DNA of 64,000 nucleotides, from the NCBI RefSeq assembly GCF_029227915.1, contig NC_079876.1, positions 8,310,001-8,374,000 on the forward strand. The letters are read 5' to 3'. The position numbers and the translations under genes are program-made. Numbering within the stretch: position 1 is the stretch's first letter; each line of letters starts with the position of its first letter. Below, one piece after another: positions 38,413-50,380 of the stretch. The DNA is from Hydractinia symbiolongicarpus. Taxonomy: Eukaryota > Cnidaria > Hydrozoa > Anthoathecata > Hydractiniidae. The notes under the pieces are model-generated. The model had not been told where the DNA came from. It searched no databases and worked only from the letters and a program-made list of their open reading frames with translations.

Positions 38413-39939
38413 GTCTTATGCGTTTTAGTGATGAAAAAATAATTTAAAAAATCGTTCTGGAAATGAGTTTACTCACAGGGTACTTTCTTTGTATACATTC
38501 GACTATACGTGCCAAGCCCGGGATTTACGGGAAATCGCGGGTTTTCGTTTGCCGGCGATTAAACTGCTTTTATTCAGCGTCTCATCAAAAATAAAAATAT
38601 TCTTGAAAATTACAAGTCTCATGCGTTTTAGTGGTAAAATAATAATTTAAAAAATCGTTTGGGAAATGAGTTTACTCCCTGGGTACTTTCTTTGTATACT
38701 TTTAACTATACGGGCCGAGTCCAGGATTTACGGGAAATCGCAGGTTTTCGTTTGCCGGCGATTAAACTTCTTTTATTCAGCGTCTCATCAAAAATGAAAA
38801 CATTTTTGAAAACTAAAAGTCTCATGCGTTTTAGTGGTGAAAAAGTGATTTAAAAAATCGTTCGGGAAATGAGTTTACTCCCTGGGTACTTTCTTTGTAT
38901 ACTTTTGACTATACGGGCCAAGCCCGGGATTTATGGGAAATCGCGGATTTTCGTTTGCCGGCGATTAAACTACTTTTATTCAGCGTCTCATCATAAATGA
39001 AAACATTGTTGAAAACTACAAGTCTCATGCGTTTTAGTGGTGAAATAATAGTTTAAAAAATCGTTTGGGAAATGAGTTTACTCCCTGGGTACTTTCTTTG
39101 TATACTTTTGACTATACGGGCTGAGTCCAGGATTTACGGGAAATCGCGGGTTTTCGTTTTCCGGCGATTAAACTTCTTTTATTCAGCGTCTCATCAAAAA
39201 TGAAAACATATTTAAAAACTACAAGTCCTATGCGTTTTAGTGGTGAAAAAATAATTTAAAAAATCGTTCTGGAAATGAGTTTACTCCCTGGGTACTTTCT
39301 TTGTATACTTTTGACTATACGGGCCAAGCCCGGGATTTTGCGGGAAATCGCGGGTTTTCGTTTGCCGGCGATTAAACTGCTTCTATTCAGCGTCTCATCA
39401 AAAATGAAGACATTCTTGAAAACTACAAGTCTCATGCGTTTTAGTAGTGAAATAATAATTTATAAAATCGTTTGGGAAATGAGTTTACTCCCTGGGTACT
39501 TTCTTTGTATACTTTTGACTATACGGGCCGAGTCCAGGATTTACGGAAAATCGCAGGTTTTCGTTTGCCGGCGATTAAACTTCTTTTATTCAGCGTCTCA
39601 TCAAAAATGAAAGCATTTTTAAAAACTACAAGTCTCATGCGTTTTAGTGGTGAAAATGTGATTTAAAAAATCGTTCGGAAATGAGTTTACTCCCTGGGTA
39701 CTTTCTTTGTATACTTTTGACTATATGCGCCAAACCCGGGATTTACGGAAATCGCGGGTTTTCGTTTGCCGGCGATTAAACTTCTTTTATTCAGCGTCTC
39801 ATCAAAAATGAAAACATTTTTGAAAACTACAAGTCTCATGCGTTTTAGTGGTGAAAAAATAATTTAAAAAATCGTTCGGGAAATGAGTTTACTCCCTGGG
39901 TACTTTCTTTGTATACTTTTGACTATACGGGCCAAGCCC

Positions 39940-42900
39940 CGGATTTACGGGAAAACGCGGGATTTCGTTTGCCGGCGATTAAACTGCTTTTATTCAGCGT
40001 CTCATCAAAAATAAAAACATTCTTGAAAACCACAAGTCTCATGCGTTTTAGTGGTGAAATAATAATTTAAAAAATCGTTTGGGAAATGAGTTTACTCCCT
40101 GGGTACTTTCTTTGTATACTTTTGACTATACGGGCCGAGTTCAGGATTTACGAGAAATCGCAGGTTTTCGTTTGCCGGCGATTAAACTTCTTTTATTCAG
40201 CGTCTCAATAAAAATGAAAACATTTTTAAAAACTACAAGTCTCATGCGTTTTAGTGGTAAAAAAGTGATTTAAAAAATCGTTCGGGAATTGAGTTTACTC
40301 CCTGGGTACTTTCTTTGTATACTTTTGACTATACGGGCCCAGCCAGGGATTTACGGGAAATCGCGGGTTTTCGTTTGCCGGCGATTAAACTTCTTTTATT
40401 CAGCGTCTCATCAAAAATGAAAACATTTTTGAAAACCACAAGTCTCATGCGTTTTAGTGGTGAAAAAATAATTTAAAAAATCGTTCGGGAAATGAGTTTA
40501 CTCCCTGGGTACTTTCTTTGTATACTTTTGACTATACGGGCCAAGCCGGGATTTACGGGAAATCGCGGGTTTTCGTTTGCCTGCGATTAAACTTCTTTTA
40601 TTCAGCGTCTCATCAAAAATGAAAACATTTTTAAAAACTACAAGTCTTATGCGTTTTAGTGGTGAAAAAATAATTTAAAAAATCGTTCTGGAAATGAGTT
40701 TACTCCCTGGGTACTTTCTTTGTATACTTTTGACTATACGGGCCGAGTTCGGGATTTAGGGAAATCGCAGGTTTTCGTTTGCCGGCGATTAAACTGCTTT
40801 TTTTCAGCGTGCCATCAAAAATGAAAACATTTTTGAAAACTACAAGTCTCATGGGTTTTAGTGGTGAAAAAATAATTTAAAAAATCGTTCGGAAAATGAG
40901 TTTACTCCCTGAGTACTTTCTTTGTATACTTTTCACTATAGGGGCCAAGCCGGGATTTACGGGAAATCGCATGTTTTCGTTTGCCAGCGATTAAACTTCT
41001 TTTATTCAGCGTCTCATCAAAAATGAAAACATTTTTAAAAACTACAAGTCTTATGCGTTTTAGTGGTGAAAAAATAATTTAAGAAATCGTTCTGGAAATG
41101 AGTTTACTCACAGGGTACTTTCTTTGTATACTTTTGACTATACGGGCCGAGTCCAGGATTTACGGGAAATCGCAGGTTTTCGTTTGCCGGCGATTAAACT
41201 TCTTTTATTCAGCGTCTCATCAAAAATGAAAACATTTTTAAAAACTACAAGTCTCATGCGTTTTAGTGGTGAAAAAGTGATTTAAAAAATCGTTCGGGAA
41301 ATGAGTTTACTCCCTGGGTACTTTCTTTGTATACTTTTGACTATACGGGCCAAGCCCGGGATTTATGGGAAATCGCGGATTTTCGTTTGCCGGCGATTAA
41401 ACTACTTTTATTCAGCGTCTCATCATAAATGAAAACATTGTTAAAAACTACAAGTCTCATGCGTTTTAGTGGTGAAATAATAGTTTAAAAAATCGTTTGG
41501 GAAATGAGTTTACTCCCTGGGTACTTTATTTGTATACTTTTGACTATACGGGCTGAGTCCAGGATTTACGGGAAATCGCGGGTTTTCGTTTTCCGGCGAT
41601 TAAACTTCTTTTATTCAGCGTCTCATCAAAAATGAAAACATTTTTAAAAACTACAAGTCCTATGCGTTTTAGTGGTGAAAAAATAATTTAAAAAATCGTT
41701 CTGGAAATGAGTTTACTCCCTGGGTACTTTCTTTGTATACTTTTGACTATACGGGCCAAGCCCCGGATTTACGGGAAAACGCGGGATTTCTTTTGCCGGC
41801 GATTAAACTGCTTTTATTCAGCGTCTCATCAAAAATAAAAACATTCTTGAAAACCACAAGTCTCATGCGTTTTAGTGGTGAAATAATAATTTAAAAAATC
41901 GTTTGGGAAATGAGTTTACTCCCTGGGTACTTTCTTTGTATACTTTTGACTATACGGGCCGAGTCCAGGATTTACGGGAAATCGCAGGTTTTCGTTTGCC
42001 GGCGATTAAACTTCTTTTATTCAGCGTCTCAACAAAAATGAAAACATTTTTAAAAACTACAAGTCTCATGCGTTGTAGTGGTGAAAAAATAATTTAAAAA
42101 ATCGTTCGGGAAATGAGTTTACTTCCTGGGTACTTTCTTTGTATACTTTTGACTATACGGGCCAAGCAGGGATTTACGGGAAATTGCGGGTTTTCGTTTG
42201 CCGGCGATTAAACTTCTTTTATTCAGCGTCTCATCAAAAATGACAACATTTTTAAAAACTACAAGTCTTATGCGTTTTAGTGGTGAAAAAATAATTTAGA
42301 AAATCGTTCTGGAAATGAGTTTACTCCCTGGGTACTTTCTTTGTATACTTTTGACTATACGGGCCAAGCCCCGGATTTACGGGAAAACGCGGGATTTCGT
42401 TTGCCGGCGATTAAACTGCTTTTATTCAGCGTCTCATCAAAAATAAAAACATTCTTGAAAACCACAAGTCTCATGCGTTTTAGTGGTGAAATAATAATTT
42501 AAAAAATCGTTTGGGAAATGAGTTTACTCCCTGGGTACTTTCTTTGTATACTTTTGACTATACGGGCCGAGTCCAGGATTTACGGGAAATCGCAGGTTTT
42601 CGTTTGCCGGCGATTAAACTTCTTTTATTCAGCGTCCCAATAAAAATGAAAACATTTTTAAAAACTACAAGTCTCATGCGTTTTAGTGGTAAAAAAGTGA
42701 TTTAAAAAATCGTTCGGGAATTGAGTTTACTCCCTGGGTACTTTCTTTGTATACTTTTGACTATACGGGCCCAGCCAGGGATTTACGGGAAATCGCGGGT
42801 TTTCGTTTGCCGGCGATTAAACTTCTTTTATTCAGCGTCTCATCAAAAATGAAAACATTTTTGAAAACCACAAGTCTCATGCGTTTTAGTGGTGAAAAAA

Positions 42901-44790
42901 TAATTTAAAAAATCGTTCGGGAAATGAGGTTACTCCCTGGGTACTTTCTTTGTATACTTTTGACTATACGGGCCAAGCCGGGATTTACGGGAAATCGCGG
43001 GTTTTCGTTTGCCTGCGATTAAACTTCTTTTATTCAGCGTCTCATCAAAAATGAAAACATTTTTAAAAACTACAAGTCTTATGCGTTTTAGTGGTGAAAA
43101 AATAATTTAAAAAATCGTTCTGGAAATGAGTTTACTCCCTGGGTACTTTCTTTGTATACTTTTGACTATACGGGCCGAGTTCGGGATTTAGGGAAATCGC
43201 AGGTTTTCGTTTGCCGGCGATTAAACTGCTTTTTTTCAGCGTGCCATCAAAAATGAAAACATTTTTGAAAACTACAAGTCTCATGCGTTTTAGTGGTGAA
43301 AAAATAATTTAAAAAATCGTTCGGAAAATGAGTTTACTCCCTGAGTACTTTCTTTGTATACTTTTCACTATAGGGGCCAAGCCGGGATTTACGGGAAATC
43401 GCATGTTTTCGTTTGCCAGCGATTAAACTTCTTTTATTCAGCGTCTCATCAAAAATGAAAACATTTTTAAAAACTACAAGTCTTATGCGTTTTAGTGGTG
43501 AAAAAATAATTTAAGAAATCGTTCTGGAAATGAGTTTACTCACAGGGTACTTCTTTGTATACTTTTGACTATACGGGCCGAGTCCAGGATTTACGGGAAA
43601 TCGCAGGTTTTCGTTTGCCGGCGATTAAACTTCCTTTATTCAGCGTCTCATCAAAAATGAAAACATTTTTAAAAACTACAAGTCTCATGCGTTTTAGTGG
43701 TGAAAAAGTGATTTAAAAAATCGTTCGGGAAATGAGTTTACTCCCTGGGTACTTTCTTTGTATACTTTTGACTATACGGGCCGAGTCCAGGATTTACGGG
43801 AAATCGCAGGTTTTCGTTTGCCGGCGATTAAACTTCTTTTATTCAGCGTCCCAATAAAAATGAAAACATTTTTAAAAACTACAAGTCTCATGCGTTTTAG
43901 TGGTAAAAAAGTGATTTAAAAAATCGTTCGGGAATTGAGTTTACTCCCTGGGTACTTTCTTTGTATACTTTTGACTATACGGGCCCAGCCAGGGATTTAC
44001 GGGAAATCGCGGGTTTTCGTTTGCCGGCGATTAAACTTCTTTTATTCAGAGTCTCATCAAAAATGAAAACATTTTTGAAAACCACAAGTCTCATGCGTTT
44101 TAGTGGTGAAAAAATAATTTAAAAAATCGTTCGGGAAATGAGGTTACTCCCTGGGTACTTTCTTTGTATACGTTTGACTATACGGGCCAAGCCGGGATTT
44201 ACGGGAAATCGCGGGTTTTCGTTTGCCTGCGATTAAACTTCTTTTATTCAGCGTCTCATCAAAAATGAAAACATTTTTAAAAACTACAAGTCTTATGCGT
44301 TTTAGTGGTGAAAAAATAATTTAAAAAATCGTTCTGGAAATGAGTTTACTCCCTGGGTACTTTCTTTGTATACTTTTGACTATACGGGCCGAGTTCGGGA
44401 TTTAGGGAAATCGCAGGTTTTCGTTTGCCGGCGATTAAACTGCTTTTTTTCAGCGTGCCATCAAAAATGAAAACATTTTTGAAAACTACAAGTCTCATGC
44501 GTTTTAGTGGTGAAAAAATAATTTAAAAAATCGTTCGGAAAATGAGTTTACTCCCTGAGTACTTTCTTTGTATACTTTTCACTATAGGGGCCAAGCCGGG
44601 ATTTACGGGAAATCGCATGTTTTCGTTTGCCAGCGATTAAACTTCTTTTATTCAGCGTCTCATCAAAAATGAAAACATTTTTAAAAACTACAAGTCTTAT
44701 GCGTTTTAGTGGTGAAAAAATAATTTAAGAAATCGTTCTGGAAATGAGTTTACTCACAGGGTACTTCTTTGTATACTTTTGACTATACGG
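39940..44790. repeat. 2,432 bp (12-monomer) tandem duplication
   Basis: The sequence from gccaagccccgg near 39,940 recurs from near 42,365 at an offset of about 2,432. It includes the aaaaataaaaacattcttg monomer, type B with the aataaaaatg variant, type C' (cccagccaggg), D, A (cgtgccatc), E (cactataggggcc) and the ttaagaaatcg monomer. The second copy was itself enlarged by the 1,214 bp duplication, after which the outer succession resumes at a total offset near 3,645. Confidence 0.8.
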
Positions 44791-45000
44791 GCCGAGTCCA
44801 GGATTTACGGGAAATCGCAGGTTTTCGTTTGCCGGCGATTAAACTTCCTTTATTCAGCGTCTCATCAAAAATGAAAACATTTTTAAAAACTACAAGTCTC
44901 ATGCGTTTTAGTGGTGAAAAAGTGATTTAAAAAATCGTTCGGGAAATGAGTTTACTCCCTGGGTACTTTCTTTGTATACTTTTGACTATACGGGCCAAGC
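42580..45000. repeat. 1,214 bp (6-monomer) tandem duplication nested in the 2,432 bp repeat
   Basis: Two copies are offset by 1,214 bases: cgtcccaataaaa (42,634 and 43,848), gaaatgaggttactcc (near 42,923 and 44,137), cacagggtacttcttt (43,541 and 44,755) and aacttcctttatt (near 43,628 and 44,842). None of these four variants is in the older counterpart at 40.1-41.3 kb. Differences private to the second copy are attcagagtctc (44,045) and gtatacgtttgac (44,167). Confidence 0.9.
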
Positions 45001-46550
45001 CCGGGATTTATGGGAAATCGCGGATTTTCGTTTGCCGGCGATTAAACTACTTTTATTCAGCGTCTCATCATAAATGAAAACATTGTTAAAAACTAAAAGT
45101 CTCATGCGTTTTAGTGGTGAAATAATAGTTTAAAAAATCGTTTGGGAAATGAGTTTACTCCCTGGGTACTTTATTTGTATACTTTTGACTATACGGGCTG
45201 AGTCCAGGATTTGCGGGAAATCGCGGGTTTTCGTTTTCCGGCGATTAAACTTCTTTTATTCAGCGTCTCATCAAAAATGAAAACATTTTTAAAAACTACA
45301 AGTCCTATGCGTTTTAGCGGTGAAAAAATAATTTAAAAAATCGTTCTGGAAATGAGTTTACTCCCTGGGTACTTTATTTGTATACTTTTGACTATACGGG
45401 CCAAGCCCCGGATTTACGGGAAAACGCGGGATTTCTTTTGCCGGCGATTAAACTGCTTTTATTCAGCGTCTCATCAAAAATAAAAACATTCTTGAAAACC
45501 ACAAGTCTCATGCGTTTTAGTGGTGAAATAATAATTTAAAAAATCGTTTGGGAAATGAGTTTACTCCCTGGGTACTTTCTTTGTATACTTTTGACTATAC
45601 GGGCCGAGTCCAGGATTTACGGGAAATCGCAGGTTTTCGTTTGCCGGCGATTAAACTTCTTTTATTCAGCGTCTCAACAAAAATGAAAACATTTTTAAAA
45701 ACTACAAGTCTCATGCGTTGTAGTGGTGAAAAAATAATTTAAAAAATCGTTCGGGAAATGAGTTTACTCCCTGGGTACTTTCTTTGTATACTTTTGACTA
45801 TACGGGCCGAGTTCGGGATTTAGGGAAATCGCAGGTTTTCGTTTGCCGGCGATTAAACTGCTTTTTTTCAGCGTCCCATCAAAAATGAAAACATTTTTGA
45901 AAACTACAAGTCTCATGCGTTTTAGTGGTGAAAAAATAATTTAAAAAATCGTTCGGAAAATGAGTTTACTCCCTGAGTACTTTCTTTGTATACTTTTCAC
46001 TATAGGGGCCAAGCCGAGATTTACGGGAAATCGCGGGTTTTCGTTTTCCGGCGATTAAACCTCTTTCATTAAGCGTCTCATCAAAAATGAAAACATTTTT
46101 GAAAACTACAAGTCTCATGCGTTTTAGTGGTGAATAAGAAATTTAAAAAATCGTTTGGGAAATGAGTTTACGCCCGGGATTTATGGGAAATCGCGGATTT
46201 TCGTTTGCCGGCGATTAAACAACTTTTATTCAGCGTCTCATCATAAATGAAAACATTGTTGAAAACTACAAGTCTCATGCGTTTTAGTGGTGAAAAAATA
46301 ATTTAAAAAATCGTTCGGGAAATGAGTTTACTCCCAGGGTACTTTCTTTGTATACTTTTGACTATACGGGCCAAGCCGGGATTTACAGGAAATCGCGGGT
46401 TTTCGTTTTCCGGCGATTAAACTTCTTTTATTCAGCGTCTCATCAAAAATGAAAACATTTTTAAAAACTACAAGTCTTATGCGTTTTAGTGGTGAAAAAA
46501 TAATTTAAAAAATCTGTCTGGAAATGAGTTTACCCCCTGGGTACTTTCTT
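45000..46550. repeat. Mosaic monomers at the right edge of the nested block
   Basis: The outer 41.3-42.1 kb succession resumes here to about 45,790 (tcataaatg, gggctgagtcc, ccccgg, tctcaacaaaaatg, gcgttgtagtgg). It then switches to type A (gagttcggg) and type E, which ends atypically in ccaagccgagatttacggg...gcggg. Several single-site changes accumulate: tttagcggtg (45,314), attaaacaac (46,215) and aaaatctgtctgg (46,508). Confidence 0.7.
46162..46321. repeat. Truncated 160 bp monomer
   Basis: The atgagttta landmarks are 160 bases apart (46,162 to 46,322) instead of 203. The junction reads gagtttacgcccgggattta. About 43 bases between gtttac and gcccggg, including the gtatac region and the first GGG, are missing. 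I saw this junction only once. Confidence 0.85.
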
Positions 46551-47920
46551 TGTATACTTTTGACTATACGTGCCAAGCCCGGGATTTACGGGAAATCGCG
46601 GGTTTTCGTTTGCCGGCGATTATACTGCTTTTATTCAGCGTCTCATCAAAAATGAAAACATTCTTGAGAACTACAAGTCTCATGCGTTTTAGTGGTGAAA
46701 TAATAGTTTAAAAAATCGTTTGGGAAATGAGTTTACTCCCTGGGTACTTTCTTTGTATACTTTTGACTATACGGGCTGAGTCCAGGATTTACGGGAAATC
46801 GCGGGTTTTCGTTTTCCGGCGATTAAACTTCTTTTATTCAGCGTCTCATCAAAAATGAAAACATTTTTAAAAACTACAAGTCCTATGCGTTTTAGTGGTG
46901 AAAAAATAATTTAAAAAATCGTTTTGGAAATGAGTTTACTCCCTGGGGACTTTCTTTGTATACTTTTGACTATACGGGCCGAGTCCGGGATTTAGGGAAA
47001 TCGCAGGTTTTCGTTTGCCGGCGATTAAACTGCTTTTTTTTCAGCGTCTCATCAAAAATGAAAATATTTTTGAAAACTACAAGTCTCGTGCGTTTTAGTG
47101 GTGAAAAAATAATTTAAAAAATCGTTCGGGAAATGAGTTTACTTGCTGGGTACTTTCTTTGTATACTTTTGACTATACGGGCCAAGCCGGGATTTACGGG
47201 AAATCGCGGGTTTTCGTTTGCCGGCGATTAAACTTCTTTTATTCAGCGTCTCATCAAAAATGAAAACATTTTTAAAAACTACAAGTCTTATGTGTTTTAG
47301 TGATGAAAAAATAATTTTAAAAATCGTTCTGGAAATGAGTTTACTCACAGGGTACTTTCTTTGTATACATTCGACTATACGTGCCAAGCCCGGGATTTAC
47401 GGGAAATCGCGGGTTTTCGTTTGCCGGCGATTAAACTTCTTTTATTCAGCGTCTCATCAAAAATGAAAACATTTTTGAAAACTACAAGTCTCATGCGTTT
47501 TAGTGGTGAAAAAATAATTTAAAAAATCGTTTGGGAAATGAGTTTACTCCCTGGGTACTTTCTTTGTATACTTTTGACTATACAGGCCGAGTCCAGGATT
47601 TACGGAAAATCGCAGGTTTTCGTTTGCCGGCGATTAAACTTCTTTTATTCAGCGTCTCATCAAAAATGAAAGCATTTTTAAAAACTACAAGTCTCATGCG
47701 TTTTAGTGGTGAAAATGTGATTTAAAAAATCGTTCGGAAATGAGTTTACTTCCTGGGTACTTTCTTTGTATACTTTTGACTATATGGGCCAAACCCGGGA
47801 TTTACGGAAATCGCGGGTTTTCGTTTGCCGGCAATTAAACTTCTTTTATTCAGCGTCTCATCAAAAATGAAAACATTTTTGAAAACTACAAGTCTCATGC
47901 GTTTTAGTGGTGAAAAAATA
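46550..47920. repeat. Displaced copy of 26.38-27.75 kb (20,172 bp offset)
   Basis: The succession matches 26,380-27,750 at an offset of 20,172. Shared rare variants are gcgattatactgc (26,450 and 46,622), the eight-T ctgcttttttttcag, gtctcgtgcg, tacttgctgggtac, tatatgggccaaaccc and gccggcaattaaac. It therefore derives from the second 1,216 bp copy rather than the first. Private sites are gttttggaaatg (46,921), ctggggactttc (near 46,943) and tacaggcc (47,582). Confidence 0.85.
47438..47512. other. Conversion-like patch inside the displaced copy
   Basis: Six substitutions relative to 27,266-27,340 fall within 75 bases (cttctttt for ctgcttct, gaaaac for gaagac, tttttg for ttcttg, tggtgaaaaa for tagtgaaata). 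Only a handful are seen in the roughly 1.3 kb around it. All six bring the copy to the common array variant, which suggests a short gene-conversion tract from another monomer. Confidence 0.65.
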
Positions 47921-48370
47921 ATTTAAAAAATCGTTCGGGAAATGAGTTTACTCCCTGGGTACTTTCTTTGTATACTTTTGACTATACGGGCCAAGCCGGG
48001 ATTTACGGGAAATCGCGGGTTTTCGTTTGCCGGCGATTAAACTTCTTTTATTCAGCGTCTCATCAAAAATGAAAACATTTTTAAAAACTACAAGTCTTAT
48101 GCGTTTTAGTGGTGAAAAAATAATATAAAAAATCGTTCTGGAAATGAGTTTACTCACAGGGTACTTTCTTTGTATACATTCGACTATACGGGCCAAGCCC
48201 GGGATTTACGGAAAATCGCGGGATTTCGTTTGCCGGCGATTAAACCTCTTTCATTAAGCGTCTCATCAAAAATGAAAACATTTTTGAAAACTACAAGTCT
48301 TATGTGTTTTAGTGGTGAAAAAATAATTTTAAAAATCGTTCTGGAAATGGGTTTACTCACAGGATACTTT
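47920..48370. repeat. Displaced copy of about 29.78-30.23 kb (18,145 bp offset)
   Basis: The two monomers match 29,775-30,225 at an offset of 18,145, including ataatataaaaaatcg, the cctctttcattaag monomer, aattttaaaaatcg and gaaatgggtttac. The match ends near 48,370, where cttttgac and cgagtccggg of the right-hand family take over. Confidence 0.75.
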
Positions 48371-48399
48371 CTTTGTATACTTTTGACTATACGGGCCGA

Positions 48400-50380
48400 G
48401 TCCGGGATTTACGGGAAGTCGCGGATTTTCGTTTGCCGGCGATTAAACTTCTTTTATTCAGCGTCTCATCAAAAATGAAAACATTTTTAAAAACTACAAG
48501 TCTTATGCGTTTTAATGGTGAAAAAAAAAATTAAAAAATCGTTAGGGAAATGAGTTTACTCACTGGGTACTTTCCTTGTATACTTTTGAATATACGGCCC
48601 GAGAACGGGATTTACGGGAAATTGCGGGTTTTCGTTTGCCGGCGATTAAACTTCTTTTATTCAGCGTCTCATCAAAAATGAAAACATTTTTAAAAACTAC
48701 AAGTCTCATGGGCTTTAGTGGTGAAATAATAATTTAAAAAATCGTTTGGGAAATGAGTTTACTCCCTGGGTACTTTCTTTGTATACTTTTGACTATACGG
48801 GCCGAGTACGGGATTTACGGGAAATCGCAGGTTTTCGTTTGCCGGCGATTAAACTTCTTTTATTCAGCGTCTCATCAAAAATGAAAACATTTTTGAAAAC
48901 TACAAGTCTCATGCGTTTTAGTGGTGAAAAAATAATTTAAAAAATCGTTCGGGAAATGAGTTTACATCCTGGGTACTTTCTTTGTATACTTTTGACTATA
49001 CGGGCCGAGTCCGGGATTTACGGGAAATCGCAGGTTTTCGTTTGCCGGCGATTAAACTTCTTTTATTCAGCGTCTCATCAAAAATGAAAACATTCTTGAA
49101 AACTACAAGTCTCATGCGTTTTAGTGCTGAAAAAATAATTTAAAAAATCGTTCGGGAAATGAGTTTACTCCCTGGGTACTTTCTTTGTATACTTTTGATT
49201 ATACGGGCCGAGACCGGGATTTACGGGAAATTGAGGGTTTTCGTTTGCCGGCGATTAAACTTCTTTTATTCAGCGTCTCATCAAAAATGAAAACATTTTT
49301 AAAAACTACAAGTCTCATGGGCTTTAGTGGTGAAATAATAATTTAAAAAATCGTTTGGGAAATGAGTTTACTCCCTGGGTACTTTCTTTGTATACTTTTG
49401 ACTATACGGGCCGAGTACGGGATTTACGGGAAGTCGCAGGTTTTCGTTTGCCGGCGATTAAACTTCTTTTATTCAGCGTCTCATTAAAAATGAAAACATT
49501 TTTGAAAACTACAAGTCTCATGCGTTTTAGTGGTGAAAAAATAATTTAAAAAATCGTTCCGGAAATGAGTTTACACCCTGGGTACTTTCTTTGTATACTT
49601 TTGACTATACGGGCCGAGTCCGGGATTTACGGGAAATCGAAGGTTTTCGTTTGCCGGCGATTAAACTTCTTTTATTCAGCGTCTCATCAAAAATGAAAAT
49701 ATTCTTGAAAACTACAAGTCTCATGCGTTTTAGTGGTGAAATAATAATTTAAAAAATCGTTTGGGAAATGAGTTTACTCCCTGGGTACTTTCTTTGTATA
49801 CTTTTGACTATACGGGCCAAGTCCAGGATTTACGCGAAATCGCAGGTTTTCGTTTGCCGGCGATTAAACTTCTTTTATTCACCGTCTCATCAAAAATGAA
49901 AACATTTTTAAAAACTGCAAGTCTCATGCGTTTTAGTGGTGAAAAAATAATTTAAAAAATCGTTCGGGAAATGAGTTTTTTCCCTTGGTACTTTCTTTGT
50001 ATACTTTTGACTATACGGGCCGAGTCCGGGATTTACGGGAAGTCGCGGATTTTCGTTTGCCGGCGATTAAACTTCTTTTATTCAGCGTCCCATCAAATAT
50101 GAAAATATTTTTGAAAACTACAAGTCTCATGCGTTTAGTGGTAAAAAAATAATATAAAAAATCGTTCGGGAAATGAGTTTACTCCCTGGGTACTTTCTTT
50201 GTATACTTTTGACTATACGGGCCAAGCCCGGGATTTACGGGAAATCGCGGGTTTTCGTTTGCCGGCGATTAAACTTCTTTTATTCAGCGTCTCATCAAAA
50301 ATGAAAACATTTTTGAAAACTACAAGTCTCATGCGTTTTAGTGGTGAAAAAATAATTTAAAAAATCGTTCGGAAAATGAG
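48400..50380. repeat. Start of right-hand family: trimers and mixed monomers
   Basis: Right-family types appear. P has ctcactgggtactttccttg with gaacggg or gaccggg, Q has catgggctttagtgg, cgtttggg and gtacggg, and R has acatcctggg or acaccctggg with gtccggg and gcagg. P-Q-R occurs twice at a 609 bp spacing (Q near 48,746 and 49,355). Mixed copies follow, including a left-type cccatcaaatatg monomer at 50,090-50,150 and an accgtctc/actgcaag monomer near 49,880-49,920. Confidence 0.75.

Larger units (their letters stand above)
36250..42360. repeat. Large block X, copy 2 (pair of 17.54-23.44 kb)
   Basis: This block follows the same monomer succession as 17,540-23,440 and keeps the type A plus type E monomer pair (40,700-41,000) that is fused in copy 1, so it is one monomer longer. 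Its left part coincides with the second 1,742 bp copy. Private variants include catatttaaaa (39,208), tatatgcgcc (39,724), gagttcaggatttacgag (40,137) and aaatgacaacat (42,239). Confidence 0.85.
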
